34,222 nucleotides of DNA from Candidatus Brocadiaceae bacterium (GCA_015661205.1 JACVXV010000017.1:1-34222), one strand, 5' to 3'. Counted from the stretch's first letter, positions 1 through 9,249 are shown. Notes: generated from the sequence alone by a model not told the origin. Numbers and translations: made by a program.

Positions 1-58
1 CCGTGTCCCTACACCAACTCGTTCCCAAGCTTCAGCTTGGGAACAAGGTGAAATGTTG
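1..58. repeat. Palindromic repeat fragment at window edge
   Basis: Bases 21-30 and 35-44 form a perfect 10-bp inverted repeat (GTTCCCAAGC, four-base loop TTCA). The first ten bases match one arm of the hairpin at 723-743, so two repeat types abut here. A diverged relative of the 21-44 hairpin lies at 21249-21271. There is no T-tract, so this is better called a dispersed repeat than a terminator, although it sits just after the stop of the membrane-protein gene read on the minus strand. Confidence 0.6.
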
Positions 59-598
59 CTAAACCTTCTCTTCTTCCTTTTTCCTCTTTTTCACCTCATC
101 GCCAACCACGAGCCGGGAAAAGAGGGTTATCGATGCAATAACAATGGCGATTGCGCCGCCAAAGTATAGCGTTTCTAAAGGTTTTTCCCACATTACGATA
201 TGCTTTAAAAAGGTGATGACGATGACCACAACGGCAGCCGAAATCAATTTCTCTTTCAGGTCATTCAGGTCTCTTATTTTAAGCCAATGGGGGTAGCTGA
301 TGGATTGGTCTTTGTCCACAAATAATTCAAAGAGACCGATCCCCATGACGAACATCACTACGGCGACCATGAACAAATCTATGGCAGAAATAAAATGCAC
401 CGAGAGTTCCAGGCGATGAGAACCGGGTTTATATAATATCTCCAATATGCCAGGGATGCCATTAATAAACTCCCAAATGCCGGCAAAGATCAAAAAACCG
501 GAGGCTAAGATCGTCAGGATGGAGGCTACAGCGACAAAGTACCTTCCTATGTTTATAAACCAGTGGTTAATTTTTGCCAAAATATCTCTTTTTCCCAT
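59..598 (-). CDS. YqhA/UPF0114-family inner-membrane protein
   Basis: This 179-residue protein has four hydrophobic segments, at roughly residues 18-42, 68-92, 115-133 and 143-163, and a charged C-terminal tail (KKRKKEEEK). The stretch ISAIDLFMVAVVMFVMGIGL followed by ELFV, the P-x-WL-x-I motif near 103-108 and DLNDLKEKL near 110-118 match the UPF0114 (YqhA) family of polytopic membrane proteins. The role of that family is not well defined; a channel or stress role has been suggested. A GAGG ribosome site lies five bases before the ATG. The gene follows glgC by 144 bases on the same strand, with a hairpin in the gap, so co-transcription with the glycogen genes is possible but not shown. The family call is firm; the function is not known. 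Confidence 0.8.
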   Translation of the reverse strand: MGKRDILAKINHWFINIGRYFVAVASILTILASGFLIFAGIWEFINGIPGILEILYKPGSHRLELSVHFISAIDLFMVAVVMFVMGIGLFELFVDKDQSISYPHWLKIRDLNDLKEKLISAAVVVIVITFLKHIVMWEKPLETLYFGGAIAIVIASITLFSRLVVGDEVKKRKKEEEKV

Positions 599-722
599 AG
601 TAACCTCTATTTAAAACAATATCAGAAAATCATTGTGCAAATCTTGTACATTTTATTGCAGCAATTTATCAAGCCATAAGGATTTTATTAAGCCTTCAGC
701 GGCTTATTTGTGTTCATACGCA

Positions 723-743
723 GGGACACGGGCACCGTGTCCC
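723..743. repeat. Hairpin overlapping the glgC stop codon
   Basis: GGGACACGG (723-731) pairs perfectly with CCGTGTCCC (735-743) around a three-base loop. The glgC stop codon starts at base 745 on the minus strand and its last base, 743, is part of the hairpin. No T-run follows on either side. Because half of the same sequence occurs at bases 1-10, I read it as a dispersed palindromic repeat that may also attenuate or protect the glgC transcript. Confidence 0.5.
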
Positions 744-1978
744 TACATAATTGGCATCTCTTTTTCTACCACAACAATGCCCTTATCTGAAATGGTAAAA
801 AGTTTCTTGTCTTCTTCCGGATTGTATCCAATACTCTTTCCGTCCGGGATGGTTACGCCCTTATCAATAATGGCATTTCGAATCTTGACGCCTTTGCCAA
901 TCCTTGCCCTCTCCATGATAATCGAATCATAGACCTCCGAATAACACTCAACCCTTACATCGTGGGACAGGACAGACCTTTCCACCCGGGCGCCACTGAT
1001 AATACAACCGTTAGAAATTACCGAATCGAGTACCAAGCTGCACCGTCCGCCAGGATAAAGTTCCGCAAAAACCGTCTTTGCTGGAGGGAGCTGCTGGTGG
1101 TAGGTGCGAATAGGCCAGTTGCTGTCATAAAGATTAAAAATCGGGTCTATCTGGACGAGGTCCATATTGGCCTCCCAGTAGGCGTCGAGCGTTCCGATAT
1201 CCCGCCAATACTTCACGTCTTTATTGTTTTTGTCTTTAAATACGAAGGCATACGCGCGGTCTTTTGCAAGCAGCATTGACGGGATGATGTTTTTACCGAA
1301 ATCGTGAGACGTCTCTCTCTTGGCATCAGCAATTACCCTTTGTACCAGCGTCTCCGTGTTAAAGAGGTAAATCCCCATAGAAACCAGCGCCATTTCAGGA
1401 TTTGAAGGCATCGGTTTGGGGTCTCTTGGTTTTTCATCAAAATGAATAATCTGCTGTTCACTGTCAACCCCCATAACGCCAAACCGGCTTGCGTCCTTTA
1501 TTGGCACCTCGATACAAGGGATGGTGACGTCCGCATTCTTTGCGTTATGAAAGTCAATCAACTCACGATAATCCATCTTATAAATGTGGTCGCCGGCCAG
1601 TATCAGCACCTTTTCAGGGCGTTCCCTTTCAAGGATGTAAATATTTTGGTACACGGCATCTGCCGTTCCCTGATACCAGAGTTCGCTTATCCTTCTTTGG
1701 GGCGGAACGTTCTCAATAAACTCACCCAATTCAGTACTAAATATGTTCCATCCGACCCTGAGATGTCTGTCCAGGGAATATGATTTATACTGTGTCAGCA
1801 CACATACTTTTCTCAGGAAAGAATTAATGCAATTACTCAGGGTAAAGTCAATAATTCGATAAATCCCACCAAAAGGAACTGCCGGTTTTGCTCTATCTTT
1901 TGTTAAAGGATAAAGCCTCTCCCCCTGTCCACCGGCAAGGATCATTACCAGAACTTTTTTAAGCTGATTTTCGTCCAT
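743..1978 (-). CDS. glgC: Glucose-1-phosphate adenylyltransferase (ADP-glucose pyrophosphorylase)
   Basis: GlgC makes ADP-glucose and pyrophosphate from ATP and glucose 1-phosphate, the committed step of bacterial glycogen synthesis, in the cytoplasm. The 411-residue length is normal. Residues 12-36 carry the nucleotidyltransferase signature (ILAGGQGERLYPLT, then RAKPAVPFGG). GTADAVYQN and the LAGDHIYKMDY metal-binding stretch follow, and the C-terminal third has the hexapeptide beta-helix pattern (GCIISGARVERSVLSHDVRV). The gene starts 20 bases after the stop of the receiver gene and 2.1 kb after a sensor kinase in the same direction, so all three are very likely one transcript. The G-rich AGAGAGGGGGC lies inside the receiver's end, rather far from the ATG, which suggests translational coupling. 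The enzyme class is known to be allosterically controlled by glycolytic intermediates; I cannot tell the effector from the sequence. Confidence 0.97.
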   Translation of the reverse strand: MDENQLKKVLVMILAGGQGERLYPLTKDRAKPAVPFGGIYRIIDFTLSNCINSFLRKVCVLTQYKSYSLDRHLRVGWNIFSTELGEFIENVPPQRRISELWYQGTADAVYQNIYILERERPEKVLILAGDHIYKMDYRELIDFHNAKNADVTIPCIEVPIKDASRFGVMGVDSEQQIIHFDEKPRDPKPMPSNPEMALVSMGIYLFNTETLVQRVIADAKRETSHDFGKNIIPSMLLAKDRAYAFVFKDKNNKDVKYWRDIGTLDAYWEANMDLVQIDPIFNLYDSNWPIRTYHQQLPPAKTVFAELYPGGRCSLVLDSVISNGCIISGARVERSVLSHDVRVECYSEVYDSIIMERARIGKGVKIRNAIIDKGVTIPDGKSIGYNPEEDKKLFTISDKGIVVVEKEMPIM

Positions 1979-1998
1979 TTTAAATCCATGCCCCCTCT

Positions 1999-2361
1999 CT
2001 ACTCGTTTTTAGCCAACAGCTCTTTTATTTTTGATTTTAATTCTGTTAAATCGGAAGACTTGATAATATAAGCATCCGCTGACCATGACATAAAATTATC
2101 CTTGTAGTTACTGTATGCCGTGTTAATGATAATAGGTATTTTCCGCTGTTCGCCCAGGATTTTCCCCATCGCTTCAATACCGTTCATTCTGGGCATATTA
2201 ATGTCCATCACAATGATATCAGGGAAACGTTCTTTTACCATTTTTACCGCTTCACTGCCGTCTTTTGCCGCAATAACGGTGTATCCTTCCAACGTTAATT
2301 CATGTTGATAGAGTAAGATTTGATTTTTATCATCTTCTACCACGAGAATCTTCTTTTGCAT
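1999..2361 (-). CDS. Stand-alone response-regulator receiver domain (CheY-like)
   Basis: This 120-residue protein is a single receiver domain. It has the acidic pair D10/D11, the phospho-acceptor D53 in IVMDINMPRMNG, T81 and the conserved K101. There is no DNA-binding or enzymatic output domain. It lies 23 bases after the sensor kinase gene and 20 bases before glgC, on the same strand, so the kinase is its likely phosphodonor. Without an output domain it must act by binding a partner protein, or pass the phosphate on. That the partner is a glycogen enzyme is inference from position only. The fold assignment is firm. Confidence 0.93.
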   Translation of the reverse strand: MQKKILVVEDDKNQILLYQHELTLEGYTVIAAKDGSEAVKMVKERFPDIIVMDINMPRMNGIEAMGKILGEQRKIPIIINTAYSNYKDNFMSWSADAYIIKSSDLTELKSKIKELLAKNE

Positions 2362-2384
2362 TGCTTACTCCTCCATAAAATAAT

Positions 2385-4097
2385 TCATTCCGTTTTTATC
2401 GGCAAGTAAACTGAAAAGGTTGTTCCACTGTATCCAGAACTTTTCACCAGTATGGTTCCCCCGTGTTCATCTACGATCTTTTTCGACACGGCCAGTCCTA
2501 TGCCGGTGCCATCCACCTTTGTGGTAAAAAACGGTTCAAAGACGCGCTGTATGGTTTCAGCAGGTATTCCCTTGCCGGTGTCAGTGACGTTGATCTTGAC
2601 GTACTTGTCATCCGACGTGGTTTCCAGGATAAGCGTGCCGCCATCAAGCATTGATTCGACGGCGTTTTTCATCAGATTTACAAATACCTGTTTCATTTGG
2701 GTCGAATCCATCGTAACGGGAGGCGCCGATTCGTTGAATTTTTGAATCAGTTGAATATTGCTGCTTTTGAAATAGGGTCCCATCAGGGAACAGGTGTTTT
2801 CCAGGAGATCGTTTACTTGAAACACGCCCTTAACGGGTTTCAATGGCTTGCCAAAATCCGTAATATTTGCAAGAATTTTTTCCAAACGATTAACTTCTTC
2901 AACAATAATCTCAGCGCTCTGTTTAGCGTGAGGGTCTTGATTCGATATCCGTGAAATAGACCGCGCAAAACCGCCGATGGTCACCAAGGGGTTACGGATT
3001 TCATGAGCGATATATGCAGCCATATTCCCTATAACAGCAAGCCGTTCAGAGCGGATCAACCTTTCTTGCGCATCTTCCAGTTGTTTAATCTTCTCCTCAA
3101 GACTCTTATATGCTTCAGCATTTTCAATTGCCAGCGCGGCGCGGCTGGCAACGGTAACCAACATCTGCACCTGATCCTCTGTTACCGGTTTTTTGCTGTA
3201 ATGATTGTCTACACAAATCACCCCGATGGCCTCTTCTCTTGCTATCAACGGCACACAAACAAATTCATCGGCGCCGATCATACTCACGAAATTCCTGCTC
3301 ATCGTGGGGTCATGAAATGCGTTTTTCCCCCAAATGATGTTCTTGTGTTTTACACAGGAAACAATCGGCTCACTTTCATCCGCTAAAGAATAAACCATTA
3401 ACCTCGTGGTCGCGTGCAGCGGTGTATCTTCCTGATACTTATCTTTAGAGGCGCTAATTAGGTCTTCCAGGCTTTCATATTTACTGATAATTTCACTCCA
3501 GACCTTAACCGCCTCCTCATAACTGGAAGGACCGACAGCCATCTTGCCATAGACAACGTTCCGTTTTTTATCCACGAGAAAAAGCCTTGCGCGATTGAAG
3601 CCGAGCGCCGTCCCCGCGGTAACGCAGGTCAAGATGAGATGCAGTAACCGGTCGATATGCAACGTCCCCTGCATCATATCGGCAAATTTTCTTAACAATG
3701 AAAGCTGGCTGATCTTTTCTTCTTTCTCGGTAACGTCTAACGAGAGTTTTAAAAAGTACCCGACAGCACCCTTTTCATCTTTCACGGGTATTGAGATATT
3801 CTTGATATATTTCCTGCCGCCCTTTTCCGAGATGAACTGGATATCAGAAACATTTCTTTCGCCGTTGGAAAGGCCGCTAACTGACGAACAGTGGCTAGCA
3901 TCTTTACATGCACACCCATATACCTCATAACACTTTTTCCCAACCACGCTGTGTTTTGAGTGTAGCATACGACGAAGGTTCTCATTAGTCCAAATAATGT
4001 TCAGGTCTTTGTCTACAACGGACAACCCCGCATTAAGGGACGCCATGATACCGCGAAGAATGTCATCGACTTTATCTTTTAAAATAGGGGGAAGCAT
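2385..4097 (-). CDS. PAS-GAF sensor histidine kinase, soluble
   Basis: In this 570-residue kinase, residues 12-125 form a PAS domain, 140-330 a GAF domain, 330-352 a short coiled linker, and 353-420 the HisKA dimerisation domain with the phospho-acceptor H365 in AHEIRNP. Residues 428-567 form the ATPase domain (N478 of the N box, DTGKG 506-510, GTGIGLA 530-536). No membrane segment is visible, so it should sense a cytoplasmic signal. The PAS domain carries four cysteines in a short stretch (C56, C62, C64, C70), a pattern seen in PAS domains that may bind metal, an Fe-S cluster or respond to redox; this is inference. It precedes the lone receiver and glgC with minimal gaps. GGGTGG seven bases before the ATG is a plausible ribosome site. 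The signal is unknown. Confidence 0.93.
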   Translation of the reverse strand: MLPPILKDKVDDILRGIMASLNAGLSVVDKDLNIIWTNENLRRMLHSKHSVVGKKCYEVYGCACKDASHCSSVSGLSNGERNVSDIQFISEKGGRKYIKNISIPVKDEKGAVGYFLKLSLDVTEKEEKISQLSLLRKFADMMQGTLHIDRLLHLILTCVTAGTALGFNRARLFLVDKKRNVVYGKMAVGPSSYEEAVKVWSEIISKYESLEDLISASKDKYQEDTPLHATTRLMVYSLADESEPIVSCVKHKNIIWGKNAFHDPTMSRNFVSMIGADEFVCVPLIAREEAIGVICVDNHYSKKPVTEDQVQMLVTVASRAALAIENAEAYKSLEEKIKQLEDAQERLIRSERLAVIGNMAAYIAHEIRNPLVTIGGFARSISRISNQDPHAKQSAEIIVEEVNRLEKILANITDFGKPLKPVKGVFQVNDLLENTCSLMGPYFKSSNIQLIQKFNESAPPVTMDSTQMKQVFVNLMKNAVESMLDGGTLILETTSDDKYVKINVTDTGKGIPAETIQRVFEPFFTTKVDGTGIGLAVSKKIVDEHGGTILVKSSGYSGTTFSVYLPIKTE

Positions 4098-4413
4098 TAT
4101 AAACCACCCTTAGCACATACGTGTTAAGTCAAGAAATGAAAAGACGGACAAACTCAGCCTAACCGTATTTGCAATGATAGCCCCAAAGGGGCGCAATACG
4201 ACAGCCTAGGGCAGCGCCCTAGGTTTGGCATTATTAGCAAAACAAGCCCTGAAGGGGCGATATTAGGTATAAAATAACGGTTCATTCTGTATTACGCCCT
4301 TTCAGGGCTGAATGGTTTAATCTTGTTCCCAGGGCGCTGCCCTGGGCTATTCTATTTAGCCCCTTCAGGGCTAGTTGAAACAAGGGTTTGGTGGTAATTA
4401 TAGATTCTTTAAC
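4098..4413. repeat. Large composite palindrome (REPIN/MITE-like) between glgA and the kinase gene
   Basis: A perfect 14-bp inverted repeat, CATACGTGTTAAGT at 4116-4129 and its complement at 4412-4425, bounds this gap. Inside, two half-elements face each other. Each has a GCCC-TTC-GGGC type palindrome, an 8-bp-stem palindrome (4205-4223 left; 4328-4346 right) and a second GCCCC/GGGC palindrome, in mirrored order. This is the layout of a REP doublet (REPIN), a non-autonomous repeat usually moved by a RAYT transposase elsewhere. The right outer arm overlaps the 3' end of glgA. No coding sequence is seen in the gap. Confidence 0.7.
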
Positions 4414-5886
4414 TTAACACGTATGCCCTTTAGCAACCTTTTTGTAAAGCGCTAAGTATTCCTTTGCGCTTCTTTCCCATGACCAGTCTTGCGCCATTCC
4501 ATTTTTCATAAGCCTTTGCCACGGGTCTTTTTTTCTAAACAAATCGATTGCCCTTACCAGCGTTGCAAAAAGCAAATCTGCGCTATACTCTTTAAACAAA
4601 AACCCGTTCACCCGCCCGCCGTCAACCGGTTCTGAGCGAACGTCGATAATCGTGTCGGCAAGCCCCCCGGTACTTCTAACAATAGGTACCGTCCCGTATT
4701 TCAGGCTGTATAACTGATTCAATCCACACGGCTCGTAGTGAGACGGCATCAAGAACACATCGGCCCCGGCCTCTATCTCATGTGCCGATGGTTCGTCAAA
4801 CGTTAATTTTACCGCTACTTTTTCGGGAAAGACCTTCGCGAATCCCTGAAAAATCTCGTGGAACATTGTATCTCCGGAACCTAATAATACGAACTGTATG
4901 TCGAGTTTCATAAAATCATGAAATTTGGCTATGATTAAATCCAGGCCTTTTTGTTTCGCCAAACGGGTTACCATTCCAACGACAGGCACGTCTCGTTCCG
5001 GGAGTTTATACGTCCTTTGCAGGGATTTTTTACAAAGTTGCTTTCCAGCAAGCTTTTTTATGCCATAATTGGCAATAATATATTTATCGGTTTCCGGGTT
5101 CCAAATGGTATAGTCAATCCCGTTTATAATACCATAGAGGTCTTTCGAGCGTTCATGCAGCACGCCTTGTAAACCGTCGCCACATTCCATGGTCTGGATT
5201 TCTTCAGCATACGTTTTACTGACGGTCGAAATGGCGTCGCTAAAGACAATGCCCCCCTTAAGAAAATTCAATTGTCCGTAGAATTCCAGTTGTTTCCAGT
5301 TGAAAAGAGACCGGTCTAATCCCGTCAAGTCCATGTCGGATTTACCGAAACGTCCCTGATATACGAGATTATGCAGGGTCTGTAGCGACTTTGTGTTTCG
5401 AAAACATGCTTTGCCGGCATACGTCGTTTTTAAATACACGGGAACAAGCCCGGTCTGCCAATCGTTACAGTGCACGACGTCGGGATGCACCTTTAATTGC
5501 TCTATAACTTCCAGGGCGCCTCTTGCAAAGAAAATGAAACGCTCGCTATTGTCCGGAAAGTCGTTCGTTGTGCCGGGGTAGTTGTACAACCCCATCCGGT
5601 CAAAATACCGTTCACTTTCCAGGAAATAAACGGGCACATGCGTATCGGGTAAAAACCCTTTATGAACGCCTCCTATATTAACCCTATCGCCAATTTTTAC
5701 CTCAAACTGTATATCGATTTTTTCCAACGAATGCTTATCGGCCTTTACGTTTCCATAAAAGGGGGTAATTACGATAACCTCTGCGCCAAGCTTTTTTAAG
5801 CTTTGCGGCAACGCCCCCGATACATCCGCCAAGCCGCCAGTCTTTGAAAATGGCGCAACCTCCGGCGATAAATAGACAACCTTCAA
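4414..5886 (-). CDS. glgA: Glycogen synthase, ADP-glucose dependent (GT5)
   Basis: GlgA adds glucose from ADP-glucose to the non-reducing end of alpha-1,4-glucan. The 490-residue protein has the two-domain GT-B layout of the GT5 family. It begins with K15 in SKTGGLADV (the ADP-glucose loop) and has H139 in [11 protein letters not shown]308 and K313 in [10 protein letters not shown], and the acidic residue E385 in [11 protein letters not shown] followed by STGGLADT. The start is set by the 4-base overlap with the upstream galT-like gene, a sign of translational coupling. The last codons (G-H-T-C-stop) and the stop are contributed by the outer arm of the palindromic element that follows, so the native C-terminus may have been slightly altered. 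The call is certain from the motifs. Confidence 0.97.
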   Translation of the reverse strand: MKVVYLSPEVAPFSKTGGLADVSGALPQSLKKLGAEVIVITPFYGNVKADKHSLEKIDIQFEVKIGDRVNIGGVHKGFLPDTHVPVYFLESERYFDRMGLYNYPGTTNDFPDNSERFIFFARGALEVIEQLKVHPDVVHCNDWQTGLVPVYLKTTYAGKACFRNTKSLQTLHNLVYQGRFGKSDMDLTGLDRSLFNWKQLEFYGQLNFLKGGIVFSDAISTVSKTYAEEIQTMECGDGLQGVLHERSKDLYGIINGIDYTIWNPETDKYIIANYGIKKLAGKQLCKKSLQRTYKLPERDVPVVGMVTRLAKQKGLDLIIAKFHDFMKLDIQFVLLGSGDTMFHEIFQGFAKVFPEKVAVKLTFDEPSAHEIEAGADVFLMPSHYEPCGLNQLYSLKYGTVPIVRSTGGLADTIIDVRSEPVDGGRVNGFLFKEYSADLLFATLVRAIDLFRKKDPWQRLMKNGMAQDWSWERSAKEYLALYKKVAKGHTC

Positions 5887-6908
5887 TGATATTTCTCCGT
5901 TAATGGTTTCTCAATATTTGCATCTCTAAGAAACTCTGCGGCGCTTTCCGGTGTGACCGTATTTATATAAAAACCGGTTCCCCATTCAAACCCTGCAATC
6001 TTTGTCAACCGAGGAATAATTTCAATATGCCAGTGATAGTGTTCCACTTCACCGAAGGCAAATGGAGTCGTGTGTATTATGTAATTATAGGGTGGAAATT
6101 CCAATGCGATCTCCAGCTTGAAAAGCACCGTGCGTAACACTTGCGCCAATTCTCCAATCTCCATCTTTTGTAAATTTTCAAAATGTGACGAGTGATTCTT
6201 GGGTAAAATCCAAATTTCAAAGGGAAAACGCGAGGCATAAGGGGCAAACGCCAGGAAATTATCGCCTTCAAACACAATCCTAACTCCCGCAGATAACTCT
6301 TGTTGCACCATATCGCAAAAGAGGCATCGTCCTCTATACTTGTAAAAATCCATACAACCATCCATCTCATGCTTAACCGATATGGGGACAATCGGCGTGA
6401 CAATGAGCTGTGAGTGGGAATGCTCCAAAGAAGCGCCTGCCGTTACGCCAACGTTTTTAAAGATCAATCCGGAAACAAATCGCCTGTCTTTTTTGAGATC
6501 AACAAGCCGGTCCCGGTAAGCCCACAACACCTCTTCGACCTGTGGGTTACTCAGTTCGGCCAAAGAAATAATATGCTTCGGGCTTTCAATAATCACCTCA
6601 TGCGCGCCGATACCGTTCATGGTATCGTAGATGCCCTCGCCGTGTTTGTTTAAGTTGCCTTCTATCCTCAGTGCGGGGAACTTATTGGACACCACCCTTA
6701 CGCGCCATCCCTTTTCGTTTGCCAGGGTTCCCTTTTCCCTGTATGCAATAATTTCCGGCGGCGTTTTATCTTCATTTCCTTCACAAAAAGGGCAGAAGCC
6801 GCCTTTAATAGGCTGCGGTCCTGATTTAAAATCACTCGGACGTGTAGACCTTTCTGTAGCAATTATTATCCAACGCCCGGAAACGGGATCTTTGCGAAGC
6901 TCAGGCAT
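5883..6908 (-). CDS. GalT-family nucleotidylyltransferase (UDP-Glc:Gal-1-P uridylyltransferase or ADP-glucose phosphorylase)
   Basis: This 341-residue HIT-superfamily protein is of the GalT type. C39 and C42 (FCPFC), H112 and H163 correspond to the zinc site of the family, and H165 in HSHSQ (163-167) is the expected nucleophile that carries the nucleotidyl group. The C-terminal half has the second metal and HWHIEIIPR motif. GAGGAGG before the ATG is a strong ribosome site. The classic product is UTP-hexose-1-phosphate exchange in galactose use, but no other Leloir gene is near and the gene overlaps glgA by four bases. The active-site HSHSQ differs from the HPHGQ of enteric GalT. A GalT homologue in Arabidopsis acts as an ADP-glucose adenylyltransferase, which would fit this operon better; that is inference, so I leave the symbol empty. 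Confidence 0.85.
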   Translation of the reverse strand: MPELRKDPVSGRWIIIATERSTRPSDFKSGPQPIKGGFCPFCEGNEDKTPPEIIAYREKGTLANEKGWRVRVVSNKFPALRIEGNLNKHGEGIYDTMNGIGAHEVIIESPKHIISLAELSNPQVEEVLWAYRDRLVDLKKDRRFVSGLIFKNVGVTAGASLEHSHSQLIVTPIVPISVKHEMDGCMDFYKYRGRCLFCDMVQQELSAGVRIVFEGDNFLAFAPYASRFPFEIWILPKNHSSHFENLQKMEIGELAQVLRTVLFKLEIALEFPPYNYIIHTTPFAFGEVEHYHWHIEIIPRLTKIAGFEWGTGFYINTVTPESAAEFLRDANIEKPLTEKYH

Positions 6909-7104
6909 CTTTGTTATCCTCCTCTTTTTTGAACCAACACAACTTCTGATTTAATGTTTAGAAAATTCCATGCCGTAGCGCGGGGGTTTATCCCCCGCTG
7001 GGCGTGCATACCCAACGCCATTGCCGGCCATGAAGGCCGGCGCTACACAAAACCGCCACCGCACGCGAACTAATTTACAGCCTTACACCTGCCACATTAT
7101 ACCT
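6909..7104. repeat. Intergenic palindromes between the GH57 gene and galT
   Basis: Three hairpins stand in a row: GCGGGGG/CCCCCGC at 6980-6998, GGCGT/ACGCC at 7001-7019, and GCCGGCC/GGCCGGC at 7023-7041. They are GC-rich against an otherwise AT-leaning gap and lack T-runs. They look like dispersed palindromic repeats and could partly uncouple the two genes. The galT ribosome site lies just upstream of 6908. Confidence 0.55.
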
Positions 7105-9249
7105 TCAAAATCCTTTGACGGCCGGAACTCTTTGAATTATCTCTTCATCCCTCACCAACTCAACAAAAAATTCGATTTCAACGTTAGGAAGCAATCCCAA
7201 ATCGGCAAAAGCGCACGACAACTCCAATATTTTATCTAAAAAGATAGTATCAAAATATTTTTCGACAGACACCTGGTTACTGTTTTTAATCTTAAACCTG
7301 AGCGGTTTATCGGAAAAGCTTGACGTTAGTATTTGCATCTCGGTAGGCTGAACAAAGGTAATCACACATTTCCCATTTTTTCTATATTGAGAAAAAGCCT
7401 CCTTGTCAAAACCTAATCTGATACATAAATTATTAACGTCAAATCCAAAATACATTTCCTTAATCGGCTGCCCGGAGGTCCTGTGCATTGCATCCATATC
7501 CTTACCCACGGTGTAAACGCCTGCGCTCAACCATTCGAAATAATTGCTTACAACCCCGTCAAGTTTGATTTCCAAAAACCCCGTGGGAAGCGTATAAGGC
7601 TTTCTTCTGTCAGCCTTTGCCGCAACGGGGACATCCAATACCTTTGGATAATCCACGTTCAGCAATTTATATACGTTTTTTAAATGTATCCGGAATAAAC
7701 TGTCAAACTCGTTCTTATAGGCGGTGAAATGGTCGTCACCAAACCACCAAAACCAGTCACTTCCTTCTGCAATAAAAACTTCGTCCCATGCATCGGCAAT
7801 AATTTTATTTCCAACGGGAAGCATTGTGCCTTCTGTATGTTTTACTAAAAAAGACCGCGTATTTTCCAATAAATCCCACGCCATGTTTTTTTCCTCATGT
7901 CCGATCCATGTCGCCAGATTATGCCCGATCCACGAGCCGGGGCTAATGTGATGGAGCGTGTGTTCCGGCGGATGGGCGTCTATATAATCACCGATCCGAA
8001 CGCACTCCACGTCAGGACAGGAGCTTATCGTTTCATAAAGCTTGCGCAAGAAATCCAAACCGCTGTTAGGGTAATACTCCCAGGCGTTTTCTCCATCCAA
8101 AATAATCGTCACGAGAAGCGGCCTTCCGTTGTTGTCGTACTTCTTCAAACTATCAAGCCTGCCCATGAAATTGGACACCGCAGCATCCACGGAATACTTT
8201 GAGTATTGAAACCCAATTAGGTCGGAAAGATTATGGTCACGAAACACCATATTCACCGAGTGGTCACCGACACAGACGCGATACGGCTTGTACAAGATTT
8301 CCGGGGTTACAACGTCGCCATATTCATTTCTCCGTATTTTACTATCGAGAGAACAATCCAGGATTTCTTCGTCAGACGCCAGCCAGTTGATTCCTGCCGC
8401 GGCCACAATGGGAATAACGTTGTCGCTTACAGCACCTTCGGAAGGCCACATGCCCCGCGGTTTTTGCCCAAAATGTCTTTCATAGGCCTGTACCGCCCTT
8501 TGCACGTGAAATTTAGCATCTTCACCAGCAAGCATTCTTTTCTTGGGCAGCAACAATCTCGGTAAAACAACCTGCGCCGATTCCTGGTTACATAACAAGG
8601 GTAAAATAGGATGATAATAGGGAGACGTTGTCACCTCGATTTGCTTCATGTATTGTAATCGTTTGTGCAGCGGGATGACCTGTCTGATTACTTCTATCTG
8701 TCGTGACAGAACGTATTCTTTATCCTCCTGCGTAAAGCCTTCACCTTTCTTAAACAGCTCAATCAGCGCCGTATCCTGCCGAACAACTAACGGGTGATAC
8801 CAGGTGAGGTTTGCCCACACTTGCAGGTCTTGAAAATCACTGTCGGAAAAATCCTTAAGAACGTCCTTGGGCCGTTTTCTTCTGAAATTTCTTTTCTGTA
8901 ATAATTCTTTATATCTCGGATACGGCTCAATCATATTTTGATGATTTGCGGAGAAGAAATTATCTAATATCCAGAGTTTGTCGCTTTCCGCTAAATCATA
9001 AGGAGCTAATTTTGTTAACCTCCAGAATAAATCGGTGGCATGGTTTTCTCCGTAATCTACGATCTGTTCTAACAAACATCCTACATAATTGAAGGTTTGG
9101 CGGACTTTGGGGAATTCTTCTAAAAGCAACGCCATGCCAATGTAATCCTTTATCGCGTGCAGCCTTACCCAGGGCATAGAGTATTCGCCGGTTAGATTAT
9201 TCTTGTAATACGGTTGATGTTGGTGCCAGTAAAATGCGACGTTAATCAT
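7105..9249 (-). CDS. Glycoside hydrolase family 57 alpha-glucan enzyme
   Basis: This 714-residue GH57 enzyme has the N-terminal WHQHQPYY (8-14) signature, the catalytic nucleophile E271 in MWPSEGAVSD and the acid/base D385 in ILDGENAWEYY; both residues are present. The first roughly 400 residues form the catalytic barrel. A helical region follows, and the C-terminal roughly 180 residues look beta-rich, as in the accessory domain of amylopullulanase-like members. GH57 enzymes cut or transfer alpha-1,4 or alpha-1,6 bonds (amylase, amylopullulanase, glucanotransferase, branching enzyme). The motifs resemble the amylase/amylopullulanase group more than branching enzyme, but I cannot fix the specificity. 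No signal peptide is seen, so it acts on cytoplasmic glycogen. It lies 22 bases after the cytochrome gene. Confidence 0.93.
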   Translation of the reverse strand: MINVAFYWHQHQPYYKNNLTGEYSMPWVRLHAIKDYIGMALLLEEFPKVRQTFNYVGCLLEQIVDYGENHATDLFWRLTKLAPYDLAESDKLWILDNFFSANHQNMIEPYPRYKELLQKRNFRRKRPKDVLKDFSDSDFQDLQVWANLTWYHPLVVRQDTALIELFKKGEGFTQEDKEYVLSRQIEVIRQVIPLHKRLQYMKQIEVTTSPYYHPILPLLCNQESAQVVLPRLLLPKKRMLAGEDAKFHVQRAVQAYERHFGQKPRGMWPSEGAVSDNVIPIVAAAGINWLASDEEILDCSLDSKIRRNEYGDVVTPEILYKPYRVCVGDHSVNMVFRDHNLSDLIGFQYSKYSVDAAVSNFMGRLDSLKKYDNNGRPLLVTIILDGENAWEYYPNSGLDFLRKLYETISSCPDVECVRIGDYIDAHPPEHTLHHISPGSWIGHNLATWIGHEEKNMAWDLLENTRSFLVKHTEGTMLPVGNKIIADAWDEVFIAEGSDWFWWFGDDHFTAYKNEFDSLFRIHLKNVYKLLNVDYPKVLDVPVAAKADRRKPYTLPTGFLEIKLDGVVSNYFEWLSAGVYTVGKDMDAMHRTSGQPIKEMYFGFDVNNLCIRLGFDKEAFSQYRKNGKCVITFVQPTEMQILTSSFSDKPLRFKIKNSNQVSVEKYFDTIFLDKILELSCAFADLGLLPNVEIEFFVELVRDEEIIQRVPAVKGF

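Noticed and set aside
5883-6908. Naming the gene galT outright
   Set aside because: Family membership is clear but substrate is not; no Leloir genes are near and the glgA overlap points to another nucleotide sugar.
7105-9249. GH57 branching enzyme (GlgB-type)
   Set aside because: The catalytic motifs and C-terminal region look closer to amylase/amylopullulanase-like members, so I left specificity open.
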